A stretch of DNA of 32,079 nt from Hyphomicrobiaceae bacterium (GCA_021647535.1 JAKIUO010000010.1:1-32079), one strand, 5' to 3'; shown: positions 1-7,963, counted from the stretch's first letter. The notes: generated by a model from the sequence alone, not told the origin. Translations and numbers: made by a program.

Positions 1-42
1 GGGGCTGTCAAATCGTTTGGGCCGCTCGGAATAAACGCTCAA

Positions 43-202
43 CTCGCTACGCGAATGGGGCCAGACCCACACCCCGTTGGGAGGAGACCTCCCATATTTG
101 CCCTCTACTTGGCCCACCCTTTTTTGAATTGTAAAAAGAAGGGGGTTTGGGGGAAAACTTTGCCCCAAATGGGTGTGGGCGATAGCCCATTCGCGAAGCG
201 AG
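43..202. repeat. Intergenic palindromic hairpin-chain element, copy A
   Basis: This is an imperfect palindrome of about 160 bp. The outer hairpins are TCGC-TAC-GCGA (44-54) on the left and TCGC-GAA-GCGA (191-201) on the right. Inside lie TGGGAGG-AGA-CCTCCCA (78-94) on the left, and TTTGGGG/CCCCAAA (146-152/163-169) plus GGGC-GATA-GCCC (177-188) on the right. The A/T-rich centre is at about 119-140. The left and right arms are themselves reverse complements (16 of 17 bases at the ends). Related copies occur at five other places in the window. The element lies downstream of the IalB-like gene that ends at 292. It carries an open reading frame on the minus strand (47-229), which is only a by-product of the palindrome. 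Confidence 0.85.
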
Positions 203-240
203 GTGCGCCGAATGAATTATTGTCATCATAGCAAAGAAAA

Positions 241-273
241 ACCCGCAGCGCTCTAGACGCTACGGGTTTTTTT
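241..273. terminator. Bidirectional Rho-independent terminator
   Basis: CCCG and AGCG pair with CGCT and CGGG around a CTCTAGA loop, with one mismatch. The stem is flanked by a T run on the plus strand (267-273) and an A run at 231-241, which reads as a T run on the minus strand. It lies 18 bases past the stop codon of the minus-strand IalB-like gene and would terminate it. It could also stop transcription entering from the left. Confidence 0.75.
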
Positions 274-291
274 AATCAAATTTCTGTCCGC

Positions 292-813
292 CTATTTGCA
301 TTCGGCAGAAACACGCTTCAGAGCGGCTGAAATACCCAACAGAGAATATTTGTCTGTTGTCGCCGTACCGCGCTTGGAGCGGCCTTTAACGACCAGGGTA
401 GAGCCTTTTTGCATGGCTTTCACCAGCTTGACTTCAATATTCTCGTCCGCGATGAAGGCTTTGTCGCCCTCGGCAAACAGATTGAACTGATTGGCACCAA
501 TAATGGCTGATGGAGCGCTTTCGCCATCCAGCGGATAGCCAATATTGATGCTGATTTCGTTATTGACCTTATCGCTCGGCCACGAGGAGACATAAAAGAA
601 CACATCACCACGGCTGACCCCTTTGGGATGCATGTCTTTTGGTCTTGAAATAGCAAAACAGGTTTTGGTTGAGGAGCTGTCATTTACATAAACAGCCCAA
701 TCCTTGTAGGTCTCTTTAAGCTGAAGAGCTTGAGCTGGCAAGGAGGTAAGCATTTGGCTGGCCGCCATGACCATGAATGCTAAAGCGGAAGATGTTTTCA
801 TATCTATTCTCAT
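292..813 (-). CDS. IalB-family (invasion-associated locus B-like) secreted protein
   Basis: The 173-residue protein starts with a signal peptide: a short basic start, a hydrophobic stretch at about residues 10-25, and cleavage likely after LPAQA. The mature part matches the general plan of the alphaproteobacterial IalB family: a YKDWAVY opening, one Cys after it (KTCFAIS), a FFYVSSWP strand, a FAEGDKAFI strand, LVKAMQKGSTLVVKGRS, and a final Cys (SAEC). The two cysteines would form the family's disulfide. IalB of Bartonella affects erythrocyte invasion, but most homologues in free-living species have no known role, so no virulence role is claimed. ATG at 801 (MKTSS...) is an equally good start; neither start has a strong ribosome site. 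The gene stands alone and ends at a bidirectional terminator. The family call rests on remembered motif order. Confidence 0.75.
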   Translation of the reverse strand: MRIDMKTSSALAFMVMAASQMLTSLPAQALQLKETYKDWAVYVNDSSSTKTCFAISRPKDMHPKGVSRGDVFFYVSSWPSDKVNNEISINIGYPLDGESAPSAIIGANQFNLFAEGDKAFIADENIEVKLVKAMQKGSTLVVKGRSKRGTATTDKYSLLGISAALKRVSAECK

Positions 814-1237
814 TCTTTACATTACAAATCGTTTGGGATTGTTTTGTCTATTAAGAAGAAAACATCTTAATGAGTGTTTAATTCCTGGCCAGTTTTGAGA
901 CAATTCACCTTCACGTTACGCGCTACTCTTCGTCTGCCAGAGACGAGTTACCCTTTCTTTTTAACGCAAATTGTTGAAGCTGCAAAGAACTTCATGGGCC
1001 TGAAGAACAAATTTCTTCTTCAGGAGGGTGCCGTAAAAGGCTCTTCGTTCAAATAGGCGATCACGCTAAGTTTAGTAAAAAGCACTCGACAAAGGCTGGT
1101 TTATATATTATCTCAAGTACAGACCAACTGGTTTGTTTTTGGGCTGCGCTCTGCTTTAAAGGCCGGTTCAGATAAAAACTGTCTGGTACAGATAGAGGCT
1201 AACTATAGGAATAAAATATAAAAAAGGGAGAATGATG
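814..1237. other. Intergenic stretch with two stem-loops, no convincing gene
   Basis: No ORF here has a ribosome site or recognisable protein. Two stem-loops stand out. TCGTCT-GCCAG-AGACGA (930-946) is followed by a T-rich tract (953-962). CCTGAAGAA/TTCTTCAGG (999-1007/1016-1024) is a perfect 9-bp stem with an 8-base loop. The stretch separates the divergent IalB-like gene from tusA, so it must hold their promoters. I see no clear -35/-10 pair. A 13-base word, CAAATCGTTTGGG, at 825-837 also occurs at 9-21. Confidence 0.4.
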
Positions 1238-1483
1238 ATGTCTGTTACAAGTCTAAATCCGGTTGTGCTGGAGCTGGATGCCAGTGGGCTGTCTTGTCCG
1301 CTGCCCATATTAAAAACCAGAAAAGCCATAGGCCAGTTGCAAAAAGGAGAAGTTTTGCGGGTGTTGGCCACAGACCATGGTGCGCAGAAGGATATTGAGA
1401 GTTTTTGCAAGCAGACTGGTAATGCTCTATTGTCCACAAATGAGCTTGAAGGTGCCTATGAGTTTCTCATACGCAAAAACTGA
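1238..1483 (+). CDS. TusA-family sulfur carrier protein
   Basis: This is a small protein of 81 residues from the chosen start. It carries the TusA/SirA signature LDASGLSCPLPILKTRKAI, with the active cysteine in the CPxP motif at about residue 20. It continues with the conserved GEVLRVLATDHGAQKDIESFC, the usual two-layer alpha/beta fold. TusA proteins carry persulfide sulfur between enzymes for tRNA thiolation, molybdenum cofactor or sulfur oxidation. Three ATGs lie in tandem at 1232, 1235 and 1238. The GGGAG ribosome site at 1226-1230 is too close to the first and sits 7 bases from the third, so 1238 is chosen. The next gene is a DsrE2-like protein, a partner seen with TusA in other genomes. 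No rhodanese gene lies beside the pair. Confidence 0.9.
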   Translation: MSVTSLNPVVLELDASGLSCPLPILKTRKAIGQLQKGEVLRVLATDHGAQKDIESFCKQTGNALLSTNELEGAYEFLIRKN

Positions 1484-1630
1484 TTTATAGAGTCTTGGTG
1501 ACATTAATGGACCGTAAACCATAGTGCATGAAGGAAGCCGGGTCCGCAGTTAAATAAGGCTATGATGAACAATAATTTGGCCCTGGAGGCGAATTGACTT
1601 TCATGTGCAGTTAAATAGGGAGACAAGAAA

Positions 1631-2248
1631 ATGGCGATTTCAGAAGTGAAAAACGAACTGCCAAATGCAGATCCGCAGTCAGCAGAAATGAATGACTGGT
1701 TTGAGAAAAAATTTGAAGAAGAGATGAAAAAGCGCGAAGATGCGCACACCCCGTCTATGGCCATCATCGCCACAAGGGGTACGCTTGACTGGGCTTATCC
1801 TCCTTTCATTCTTGGTTCTACCGGCGCGGCGCTCGGCTGGGATGTGACCATCTTTTACACCTTCTATGGTCTGCTTTTGCTGCAAAAAGACCTCAACCTG
1901 AAAGTCAGCCCGCTTGGCAATCCGGCCATGCCGATGAAAATGCCTATGGGGCCTGACTGGTTGCAGAAGATGAACATTCCGATGCCAAATGTCTTCCCGA
2001 GCATCATGCCGGGTTTTGAGACAACTGCCACTGCTTTGATGAAAAAGACCTTTCAGAATAAGGGCGTTGCCACAATCGAGGAACTGCGCGAGCTGTCTCT
2101 TGAAGCTGATGTCAAATTTGTTGCCTGTCAGATGACAGTTGATGTGTTTGGCTTTGATCATAGCGATTTCATCGATGATGTATCCTATGCCGGGGCGGCC
2201 AGCTTCTTGCCTGTTGCGCAAAAAGCTGATGTGACATTGTTCACCTGA
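1631..2248 (+). CDS. DsrE/DsrF-like (DsrE2-type) sulfurtransferase-family protein
   Basis: The protein has 205 residues. About 40 residues at the N-terminus are charged and helical. They are followed by a DsrE-like fold: SMAIIATRGTLDWAYPPFILGSTGAALGWDVTIFYTFYGLLLL is the first strand and helix region, and KFVACQMTVDVFGF holds the conserved cysteine (about residue 166) expected to carry persulfide. The middle contains a Met/Pro-rich stretch (about 100-125). DsrE2 proteins exchange sulfur with TusA, and tusA lies 147 bases upstream on the same strand, so co-transcription is likely. A GGGAGA ribosome site precedes the ATG by about 8 bases. The stop codon lies inside the perfect stem GATAAGGC/GCCTTATC (2247-2254/2259-2266). 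The exact substrate pathway (dissimilatory sulfur oxidation or thiolation) cannot be told from this window. Confidence 0.85.
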   Translation: MAISEVKNELPNADPQSAEMNDWFEKKFEEEMKKREDAHTPSMAIIATRGTLDWAYPPFILGSTGAALGWDVTIFYTFYGLLLLQKDLNLKVSPLGNPAMPMKMPMGPDWLQKMNIPMPNVFPSIMPGFETTATALMKKTFQNKGVATIEELRELSLEADVKFVACQMTVDVFGFDHSDFIDDVSYAGAASFLPVAQKADVTLFT

Positions 2249-2298
2249 TAAGGCTGATGCCTTATCGTAAACTCAGACCAGGGGTGCAAGCCCTCTTC

Positions 2299-2337
2299 GC
2301 CTCGCAGCTATTTAATTTGGCTGCGGGGCACTTTGCT
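2299..2337 (+). terminator. Probable terminator after the tusA-dsrE2 pair
   Basis: GCCTCGCAGC (2299-2308) pairs with GCTGCGGGGC (2320-2329) with a single G-U, and the loop is 11 bases. A moderately T-rich run follows. It is preceded by the shorter perfect stem 2247-2266 that includes the dsrE2 stop codon. The weak T run is the main doubt. Confidence 0.5.
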
Positions 2338-2463
2338 ATCTGTCTTTTGATGGCAATATTTTTTTCTGGACATGACGTGAAATAGGTAAGTACCATTACC
2401 CTGGGCTTATGTTCTTTTTCAAGTTTACTTGAATGGTGCATTATTTTGCGATGAGGAGGTGAT

Positions 2464-2904
2464 GTGTTTCTTTCAAAAGCAGCATCTTTTTTTGTTTTTT
2501 TGATCCTGTCTGTATCTTTGGCAGGGTGTGGGACACCGCGCAAGGCAACTCTGGCGACTGATTTGTTTTACAAGACACAGGAGGCGGCTCGACAGTCTTT
2601 TGGAAAAGCGACAAAGATCGGGGCCTATACTCTTCGCCATTCAGTTCCTGGTCAAAAAAGCCAGAAAATTGCTCTGAGTATTGCCCCTGTGCGCACTCTG
2701 GAAGAGGCCAAGGCCGCCCAGCGCGTGATTGTGCAATATATACGTATGGTTTGTCCGCGATATAGCGGGGCGCATGGTCGCTACAATAGTGGTTTTATTG
2801 CACCAGTGACTGCCAGGGGAGATCATGCACCCTCTTTTCGAAAGGCTTCAAATGAAATGATCGTTGTCGGGGCCTGTGCCAGTTTCAAGAGGTTTGGCCG
2901 CTGA
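2464..2904 (+). CDS. Small predicted lipoprotein of unknown function
   Basis: The 146-residue protein starts with GTG. An AGGAGG ribosome site at 2454-2459 lies only 4 bases upstream, which is short but clear. The N-terminus is a lipoprotein signal: basic start, hydrophobic core FFVFLILSVS, lipobox LAGC with the lipid-carrying Cys at residue 22. The mature part is about 125 residues, with three further features: a basic segment after the Cys, an Ala-rich helix (EEAKAAQRVIVQYIRM), and two cysteines (MVCPRY and GACASF) that could form a disulfide. I recognise no family. The gene ends 36 bases from the 3' end of the opposing gene at 2941-3639, so the two are convergent. Confidence 0.75.
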   Translation: MFLSKAASFFVFLILSVSLAGCGTPRKATLATDLFYKTQEAARQSFGKATKIGAYTLRHSVPGQKSQKIALSIAPVRTLEEAKAAQRVIVQYIRMVCPRYSGAHGRYNSGFIAPVTARGDHAPSFRKASNEMIVVGACASFKRFGR

Positions 2905-2940
2905 TATTGATTTTTACGAAGCCCCCTGAAGTGCTCAAAA

Positions 2941-3639
2941 CTATCGACAGGCCCCGCCCAGCTGATTATTGAGGGCGCGTTTGACATTGCCACCCATACG
3001 ATTGGCCCAGACGCTGACCAGTCGGGTGGAGAGATAAAGGCGGTTGAAATAGCAGACTGTGCAATCCGCATCAATTTTGCCCATATTGAGCGCAAAATCA
3101 CTGACGCATCCCTGTTTCATGTCGATGCGCGGCGCAAAGGAAAATTTCAGCTTCTGGCTCGTGTATTTTTTTGTCGTGACGTCGCAATCAGCTGGCTGTT
3201 CAGCCATTTGCAGCGTGGTGTTTTTCCCTGAAAGCGCTTCAAGAATATCAGAGCGTTTGAAATGAAGTTTGATCTTGCAGTCGGCCCCGCGAAAATTGGT
3301 CAGGGTTTTGGCGATTAGCGAAGAGTATTTCTCTGCCGTGTTGCGGGTTTTATCGCTCATTTTGGTCGATCTCATCGCCGCCTTGAATATTTCATCCAGA
3401 TCACGCTCAACGAGGGTTACGGGGATCAGGCAGGTGACATCTGCTCCCTTTTTTCGGCGGTGCTTGACGATGGGTCGCAATTGGCCAATGCAGTTCATGG
3501 CGGCGCGCACCGAAGGGTGATTCTTGCCGGTTTGGGAAGCCTGCGCCGTGCTGGCTGGCCCGTACAGTGCGAGTGTTACAAAAATTGCCAGCTGCAAGGC
3601 TGGGACTATGGAATTGGTAACAGACTTGGCAACCGCCAT
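2941..3639 (-). CDS. Secreted Cys-containing protein of unknown function
   Basis: The 232-residue protein has an N-terminal signal peptide: basic residues, hydrophobic core ALQLAIFVTLALYG, likely cut after AQA around residue 34. The start ATG at 3639 has a strong AAGGGGAG site about 8 bases upstream. The mature protein is basic and has seven to nine spread cysteines (MNCIGQ, VTCLI, ADCKIK, ADCDVT, QGCVSD, ADCTVCYF, GACR), which suggests a disulfide-stabilised periplasmic domain. No catalytic motif is visible and I recognise no family. It is divergent from the COX subunit IV gene across a 146-base promoter region. Confidence 0.75.
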   Translation of the reverse strand: MAVAKSVTNSIVPALQLAIFVTLALYGPASTAQASQTGKNHPSVRAAMNCIGQLRPIVKHRRKKGADVTCLIPVTLVERDLDEIFKAAMRSTKMSDKTRNTAEKYSSLIAKTLTNFRGADCKIKLHFKRSDILEALSGKNTTLQMAEQPADCDVTTKKYTSQKLKFSFAPRIDMKQGCVSDFALNMGKIDADCTVCYFNRLYLSTRLVSVWANRMGGNVKRALNNQLGGACR

Positions 3640-3699
3640 GATAGACTCCCCTTTGGACCGTTATTCCCATCAAAATGCAGATTCTATCTATACTTTCTA

Positions 3700-3727
3700 T
3701 TGAAAAAAGGGCAAACAGGGTTATATT
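3700..3727 (+). promoter_or_regulatory. Candidate sigma-70 promoter for the COX IV/transhydrogenase block
   Basis: TTGAAA (3700-3705) and TATATT (3722-3727) are separated by 16 bases and lie about 60 bases upstream of the COX subunit IV start. The region also separates two divergent genes, so a promoter is required here. The match to consensus is good but not decisive. Confidence 0.45.
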
Positions 3728-3785
3728 GCGACTAAGAGCCAAAAGAGTTTATAACTGTTTGAAATACAAGGAAAGGATTTAAGTA

Positions 3786-3929
3786 ATGTCCATCGACACA
3801 AGCAATGGTCACCCAGATATGGATTATGAAGAGCATGAAAAGACCTATGCCGGCTTTCTGAAAGTTTCCAAATACGGCACAATCGTCGTTCTTGTTATTC
3901 TGGCCCTGATGGCTGCTTTTCTCGTCTAA
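3786..3929 (+). CDS. aa3-type cytochrome c oxidase subunit IV (small alphaproteobacterial type)
   Basis: The 47-residue protein has a polar N-terminus ending in the signature DYEEHEKTYAGFLK, followed by one membrane segment (GTIVVLVILALMAAFLV) that reaches the C-terminus. This plan is that of the bacterial aa3-oxidase subunit IV family (COX4_pro_2 type), a single-helix accessory subunit of cytochrome c oxidase in alphaproteobacteria. AAGGAAAGGA at 3768-3777 is the ribosome site. The catalytic oxidase subunits are not in the window. The gene sits directly upstream of pntAA, a neighbour arrangement I recall from other alphaproteobacteria. It is below the length often used for ORF calling and is easily missed. 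Confidence 0.85.
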   Translation: MSIDTSNGHPDMDYEEHEKTYAGFLKVSKYGTIVVLVILALMAAFLV

Positions 3930-3962
3930 GGCTGCTCTCTGGAGCGATTTGACGATTTTGAA

Positions 3963-3987
3963 CGGATGAACCCTAATGGTTCGTCCG
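3963..3987 (+). terminator. Stem-loop after COX subunit IV gene (terminator or attenuator)
   Basis: CGGATGAACC pairs with GGTTCGTCCG around a CTAAT loop, with one G-U pair. It begins 33 bases past the COX IV stop. No T run follows, so it may be an mRNA-stabilising or processing stem between COX IV and pntAA rather than a full terminator. Confidence 0.4.
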
Positions 3988-4148
3988 GAGCGTGTTTGCG
4001 GGGGGGCGTCTCTGTTATATCCCACCCGTTTCTGGATTGGTGATGCAGGAGCGGGACGGTTTGGGTCGATCTGATTTCCCCTTTACATTATCAGAGCTGA
4101 CGGCATAAAATTCGTTGTTTGATATTTTGTGCGTAACTGGAGTTGGAC

Positions 4149-5294
4149 ATGATCCTGATTGTTGTGCCTTCTGAGGGGAAGGACGAAAAGCGCGTCGCGC
4201 TGTCCCCTGAAACGGCCAAGAAGTTTATCGCCCGAGGCTGTGACGTGGTGATCGAAAAGGGCGCGGGGTTGCGCTCTGACATGTCCGACGCGGATTTTGA
4301 AGAAGCTGGTGCGCGCATCAGCTCTAATATTGCGCAGGACCTGGCCAAGGCCGATATCGTGCTCGGCGTGAATTGTCCCGCAAGCGACATCCTCAAATTC
4401 ATCAAAAAAGGTGCGGCCCTTGCCGCCACTCTTAACCCGACCGACGATCTCGATAAAATGAACGAGCTGGCCAAGGCGGGTCTTTCTGCTTTTGCCATGG
4501 AATTTATGCCGCGTATCACCAGAGCGCAGAGCATGGATGTGTTGTCCTCGCAGTCCAATCTTTCGGGCTACAAGGCGGTGATTGATGCCGCTGCGCAATT
4601 TAATCGCGCCATGCCGATGATGATGACCGCTGCTGGCACCGTACCGCCCGCCCGCGTTTTTGTCATGGGGGCAGGGGTTGCTGGTTTGCAGGCCATTGCT
4701 ACGGCGCGTCGTCTTGGGGCGATTGTTACGGCAACAGATGTGCGCCCCGCCGCCAAAGAGCAGGTGGAGAGCCTGGCTGGGAAATTCATCGCCGTCGAAG
4801 ACGAAGAATTCAAACAGGCCGAAACGTCTGGCGGCTATGCCAAAGAAATGTCAAATGACTATAAGAAGAAGCAGGCCGAACTGGTCGCCAAGCACATGAC
4901 CAAACAGGATATGGTCATCACAACGGCGCTCATTCCGGGGCGTCCGGCTCCCAAACTGATCAGCAAGGCAATGGTCGAGAGTATGCCGCGCGGTGCAGTT
5001 ATTGTCGATCTGGCAGCCGAACGCGGCGGCAATTGCGAACTGACTAAACCCGGCGAGATTTATCAGCACAACGGCGTCACCATTATGGGCAAGGAAAATC
5101 TGGCGGGTGAGCTGTCGGCCAACGCCTCCAGCCTTTACGCCCGTAATCTGCTGGCCTTCCTGACGCCTTTTATTGACGAAGAGAGCCAGAAACTGGCAAT
5201 CGACTGGGAAGACGAGCTGGTTGTCGGCACTCTGATTTGCCACGAAGGCAAAATTGTCCATGAACGCCTCACCAGCGCAGGAGATAAAAAATGA
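4149..5294 (+). CDS. pntAA: Proton-translocating NAD(P) transhydrogenase, alpha subunit part 1 (NAD-binding)
   Basis: The 381-residue soluble domain I binds NAD(H) and transfers hydride to NADP on the beta subunit, coupled to proton flow across the membrane. The start [21 protein letters not shown] is the typical alanine-dehydrogenase/PNT N-terminal domain. [23 protein letters not shown] is a conserved family stretch. [27 protein letters not shown] near residue 170 is the Rossmann NAD site. [14 protein letters not shown] is also conserved. A TTG two codons upstream (4143) is in frame, but GGAG at 4139-4142 is 6 bases from the ATG at 4149, so 4149 is used. The stop overlaps the next start (ATGA). 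The split alpha subunit is the form known from Rhodospirillum rubrum. Confidence 0.96.
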   Translation: MILIVVPSEGKDEKRVALSPETAKKFIARGCDVVIEKGAGLRSDMSDADFEEAGARISSNIAQDLAKADIVLGVNCPASDILKFIKKGAALAATLNPTDDLDKMNELAKAGLSAFAMEFMPRITRAQSMDVLSSQSNLSGYKAVIDAAAQFNRAMPMMMTAAGTVPPARVFVMGAGVAGLQAIATARRLGAIVTATDVRPAAKEQVESLAGKFIAVEDEEFKQAETSGGYAKEMSNDYKKKQAELVAKHMTKQDMVITTALIPGRPAPKLISKAMVESMPRGAVIVDLAAERGGNCELTKPGEIYQHNGVTIMGKENLAGELSANASSLYARNLLAFLTPFIDEESQKLAIDWEDELVVGTLICHEGKIVHERLTSAGDKK

Positions 5295-5665
5295 AACAAT
5301 TTGCAATTCTTGCGGCCCTCGCATTGTCGATGACGACGCCCGCGCTGGCTTCTGGCGGCACGGCAGGGGAGATCAGCCCTTTTATCTATCTTTTGTCCAT
5401 ATTCGTCATGGCGATTTTCGTTGGCTATTATGTCGTCTGGAGCGTTACCCCGGCTTTGCATACGCCGCTGATGGCCGTGACCAACGCCATTTCCTCGGTG
5501 ATCGTTGTCGGCGCTTTGCTGGCGGTTGGCGTCAGCGCGCTGGAAGGATCGGGCAGCGCCGGGTTTTTCGGCTTTGGCGCGCTTGTCATGGCCGCTATCA
5601 ATATATTCGGTGGTTTTCTGGTCACCCAGCGTATGCTTGCCATGTATAAGAAAAAGGATCGCTAG
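5291..5665 (+). CDS. pntAB: NAD(P) transhydrogenase, alpha subunit part 2 (membrane)
   Basis: The 124-residue membrane protein supplies the C-terminal membrane part of the alpha chain in three-subunit transhydrogenases. The first 21 residues look like a signal peptide ([20 protein letters not shown]). They are followed by helices at about 28-50 ([25 protein letters not shown]), 62-84 and 91-113, with a basic C-terminus (YKKKDR). [19 protein letters not shown] is the conserved transhydrogenase stretch. It overlaps pntAA by 4 bases and is followed after 3 bases by pntB, so the three are translationally coupled. An AGGAG site lies about 7 bases before the start. Confidence 0.95.
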   Translation: MKQFAILAALALSMTTPALASGGTAGEISPFIYLLSIFVMAIFVGYYVVWSVTPALHTPLMAVTNAISSVIVVGALLAVGVSALEGSGSAGFFGFGALVMAAINIFGGFLVTQRMLAMYKKKDR

Positions 5666-5668
5666 AAC

Positions 5669-7063
5669 ATGTCTGCAAACCTTGTAGCGCTTCTTTATCT
5701 GGTCTCGGGTGTGATGTTTATCATGGCACTTCGCGGCCTCGCTTCACCTGAAACCTCACGTCAGGGCAATCGCTATGGCATGATCGGCATGGCCATAGCC
5801 ATGGGCACAACCCTGTCACTGGTGCAGGGCGGTAGTGGCAGCTTTATGCTGATTATTCTGGGGCTAGCCATTGGCGGGGGCATTGGTGCTTATATCGCCA
5901 ATAAAATCCCCATGACAGCGATGCCACAACTGGTTGCCGCGTTCCATTCACTCGTTGGTCTGGCCGCCGTTTTTGTTGCCGCCGCCGCACTCAATGCGCC
6001 AACCGCGTTTGGCCTTGGTGCGCCCGGAAATATCGCAGCTGCCAGCCTGTTTGAAATGTCGCTTGGCGCGGCTATCGGAGCGATCACCTTCACCGGTTCG
6101 ATCATCGCCTTTTTGAAACTGGATGGCCGCATGTCCGGCGCACCCATCATGTTGCCCGGTCGCCATATTATTAATATCGGGCTGGCAGCCTTCATCGCCT
6201 TTGCTGTTTATTCCTTCATGGGTTCAAGTTCTCATGACTGGTTCTGGCTCATTGTTTTCGCCTCTTTTGCGCTGGGTGTGTTGATCATTATTCCCATTGG
6301 CGGCGCGGATATGCCGGTCGTGGTTTCAATGCTCAATTCCTATTCTGGCTGGGCGGCGGCAGGCATCGGCTTTACGCTGGGCAACACCGCACTGATTATC
6401 ACCGGCGCTCTGGTCGGGGCCTCGGGGGCCATCCTCTCTTACATCATGTGTAAAGGCATGAATCGCTCGTTTATCTCGGTCATTCTTGGTGGCTTTGGCG
6501 GCGATGATGCTGTGGCCGGTGGCGGCGATGGCACGGAAAAACCGGTTAAAAAAGGGTCGGCAGAAGACGCCGCTTTCATCATGAAAAACGCTGGATCGGT
6601 GATCATCGTGCCGGGCTATGGCATGGCTGTGGCACAGGCTCAACATGCTTTGCGTGAGATGGCCGACAAGCTTAAAGAAGAAGGTGTTACCGTCAAATAC
6701 GCCATCCATCCTGTCGCTGGACGTATGCCCGGTCATATGAATGTGCTGCTGGCCGAAGCCAATGTGCCCTATGATGAGGTCTTTGAACTGGAAGACATTA
6801 ACAGCGAATTTTCACAGGCTGATGTGGCCTATGTGATCGGCGCGAACGATGTCACCAATCCGGCTGCCGAAGACGATCCAACCTCGCCGATCTATGGTAT
6901 GCCGGTGTTGCAGGTCTGGAAAGCTGGCACAGTGATGTTCAATAAGCGTTCGCTGGCTGCAGGCTATGCCGGGATCGAAAACCCGCTATTTTACCGCGAC
7001 AACACCATGATGATTTTGGGGGATGCCAAGAAAATGACCGAGGAAATCGCCAAATCTCTGTAG
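5669..7063 (+). CDS. pntB: NAD(P) transhydrogenase, beta subunit
   Basis: The 464-residue protein has an N-terminal membrane part of about eight or nine helices (residues 1 to about 270). It contains family stretches such as MPQLVAAFHSLVGLAAV and MPVVVSMLNSYSGWAAAG. The C-terminal domain III binds NADP(H): VIIVPGYGMAVAQAQHAL is the NADP Rossmann loop, YAIHPVAGRMPGHMNVLLAEA and VIGANDVTNPAA follow, and GMPVLQVWKAGTVMFNKRS ends the site. It makes NADPH from NADH using the proton gradient. The length agrees with the family. The gene ends 12 bases before a palindromic element. Confidence 0.97.
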   Translation: MSANLVALLYLVSGVMFIMALRGLASPETSRQGNRYGMIGMAIAMGTTLSLVQGGSGSFMLIILGLAIGGGIGAYIANKIPMTAMPQLVAAFHSLVGLAAVFVAAAALNAPTAFGLGAPGNIAAASLFEMSLGAAIGAITFTGSIIAFLKLDGRMSGAPIMLPGRHIINIGLAAFIAFAVYSFMGSSSHDWFWLIVFASFALGVLIIIPIGGADMPVVVSMLNSYSGWAAAGIGFTLGNTALIITGALVGASGAILSYIMCKGMNRSFISVILGGFGGDDAVAGGGDGTEKPVKKGSAEDAAFIMKNAGSVIIVPGYGMAVAQAQHALREMADKLKEEGVTVKYAIHPVAGRMPGHMNVLLAEANVPYDEVFELEDINSEFSQADVAYVIGANDVTNPAAEDDPTSPIYGMPVLQVWKAGTVMFNKRSLAAGYAGIENPLFYRDNTMMILGDAKKMTEEIAKSL

Positions 7064-7075
7064 GAGGCGCTGTTT

Positions 7076-7217
7076 TTGCTACGCAATCGGGCTGCCGCCC
7101 GAACCCGCTTGGGGGAAAGTTTTCCCCCAAGCCCCTTTCTTTTTAAAATGTAGAAAAGGGTGGGTTTGGGAGGTCTCTTTCCAACGGAGCGCGAGGCTGG
7201 CCTCGCTCGCGTAGCGA
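7076..7217. repeat. Intergenic palindromic hairpin-chain element, copy B
   Basis: The left arm holds TTGC-TAC-GCAA (7076-7086), CGGGC-TGCC-GCCCG (7088-7101) and a perfect 10-bp stem TTGGGGGAAA/TTTCCCCCAA (7109-7118/7121-7130). The centre is A/T-rich. The right arm has a decayed third hairpin, a replaced second hairpin GCGAGGC-TG-GCCTCGC (7191-7206), and TCGC-GTA-GCGA (7207-7217). It fills most of the gap between pntB and pyrE and could terminate the pnt operon. Confidence 0.85.
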
Positions 7218-7282
7218 GTTCTGGCATGTTATTGCGAGATGCCTTAGAACTGTTTTCAAATTAAACCATAGGGGAAACAGCC

Positions 7283-7840
7283 ATGACGCTAAATGTCAAA
7301 GACCAGCTGGTAAATATCATCAAGCGGCGCTCTTTTTCGACTGGCAAAGAGATGAAACTGGCGTCGGGGCGGTCCAGTAATTTTTATTTCAACATGAAAC
7401 CGACCATGATGGACCCGGAAGGGGCCTGGCTCATATCCGAGCTGATCCTTGGGGCCATTGAGGGTATGGGTGTCGACTATGTTGGCGGGCTGGAAATGGG
7501 CGCGGTGCCGATTGCGTCGAGCGTCGCGGCGGTCAGTTTTGAGCGTGAAAATCCGGTTGCTGCCTTTTTCATTCGCAAGAAAACCAAAGAGCACGGCACC
7601 CAAAAGCTCATAGAAGGCCTGACCGATGAGGAAAGCCTTGATGGTAAAACTGTTGTCATCGTTGAAGATGTGACTACGACTGGAGGTTCTTCTCTGCTGG
7701 CAGTTGAAGCGGTACGCAAAGAGGGGGCAAAAGTCGCCTGTGTGCTGACCATTGTTGACCGCGAGGAAGGGGCCTTTGAGACGTTTCATTCAGCGGGTGT
7801 GCCCTTCACAGCCTTACTGACTGCCGCTGATTTCAAATAG
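7283..7840 (+). CDS. pyrE: Orotate phosphoribosyltransferase
   Basis: The enzyme joins orotate to PRPP, giving OMP in pyrimidine synthesis. The 185-residue protein shows the type-I PRTase PRPP motif VVIVEDVTTTGGS at about residues 120-132. It also has the substrate-loop region FFIRKKTKEHGTQKLIEG and the opening LASGRSSNFYFNMKPTMMDPEGA typical of PyrE. GGLEMGAVPIASSV is also conserved. An AGGGGAA ribosome site precedes the ATG by about 7 bases. The gene stands alone between a palindromic element and a long stem-loop. Confidence 0.95.
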   Translation: MTLNVKDQLVNIIKRRSFSTGKEMKLASGRSSNFYFNMKPTMMDPEGAWLISELILGAIEGMGVDYVGGLEMGAVPIASSVAAVSFERENPVAAFFIRKKTKEHGTQKLIEGLTDEESLDGKTVVIVEDVTTTGGSSLLAVEAVRKEGAKVACVLTIVDREEGAFETFHSAGVPFTALLTAADFK

Positions 7841-7870
7841 TTGCAAGGCCGGTTGCTCAGAAAACTTACT

Positions 7871-7936
7871 CTCCCTCTCTCTTGGCGATCCAGAGTATGG
7901 GGTTTACTCTTTTGATCTTTCCCAAGGGAGAGGGAG
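7871..7936. terminator. Long stem-loop between convergent pyrE and cytochrome b561 genes
   Basis: CTCCCTCTCTCTTGG (7871-7885) pairs with CCAAGGGAGAGGGAG (7922-7936), 14 of 15 positions, around a 36-base loop. It lies 30 bases after pyrE and 27 bases before the 3' end of the opposite-strand cytochrome gene, as expected for a shared bidirectional terminator. There is no T run, so Rho-dependent or structural roles are possible. A GGC-repeat tract follows (7937-7949). Confidence 0.5.
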
Positions 7937-7963
7937 GCGGCGGCGGCGGGGAAGCAATTCTTA

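Noticed and set aside
47..229. Minus-strand 60-codon ORF near the window start
   Set aside because: It lies inside palindromic element A; its product is only the translated repeat.
874..1056. Plus-strand 60-codon ORF before tusA
   Set aside because: No ribosome site or protein-like pattern; it crosses both stem-loops of the intergenic stretch.
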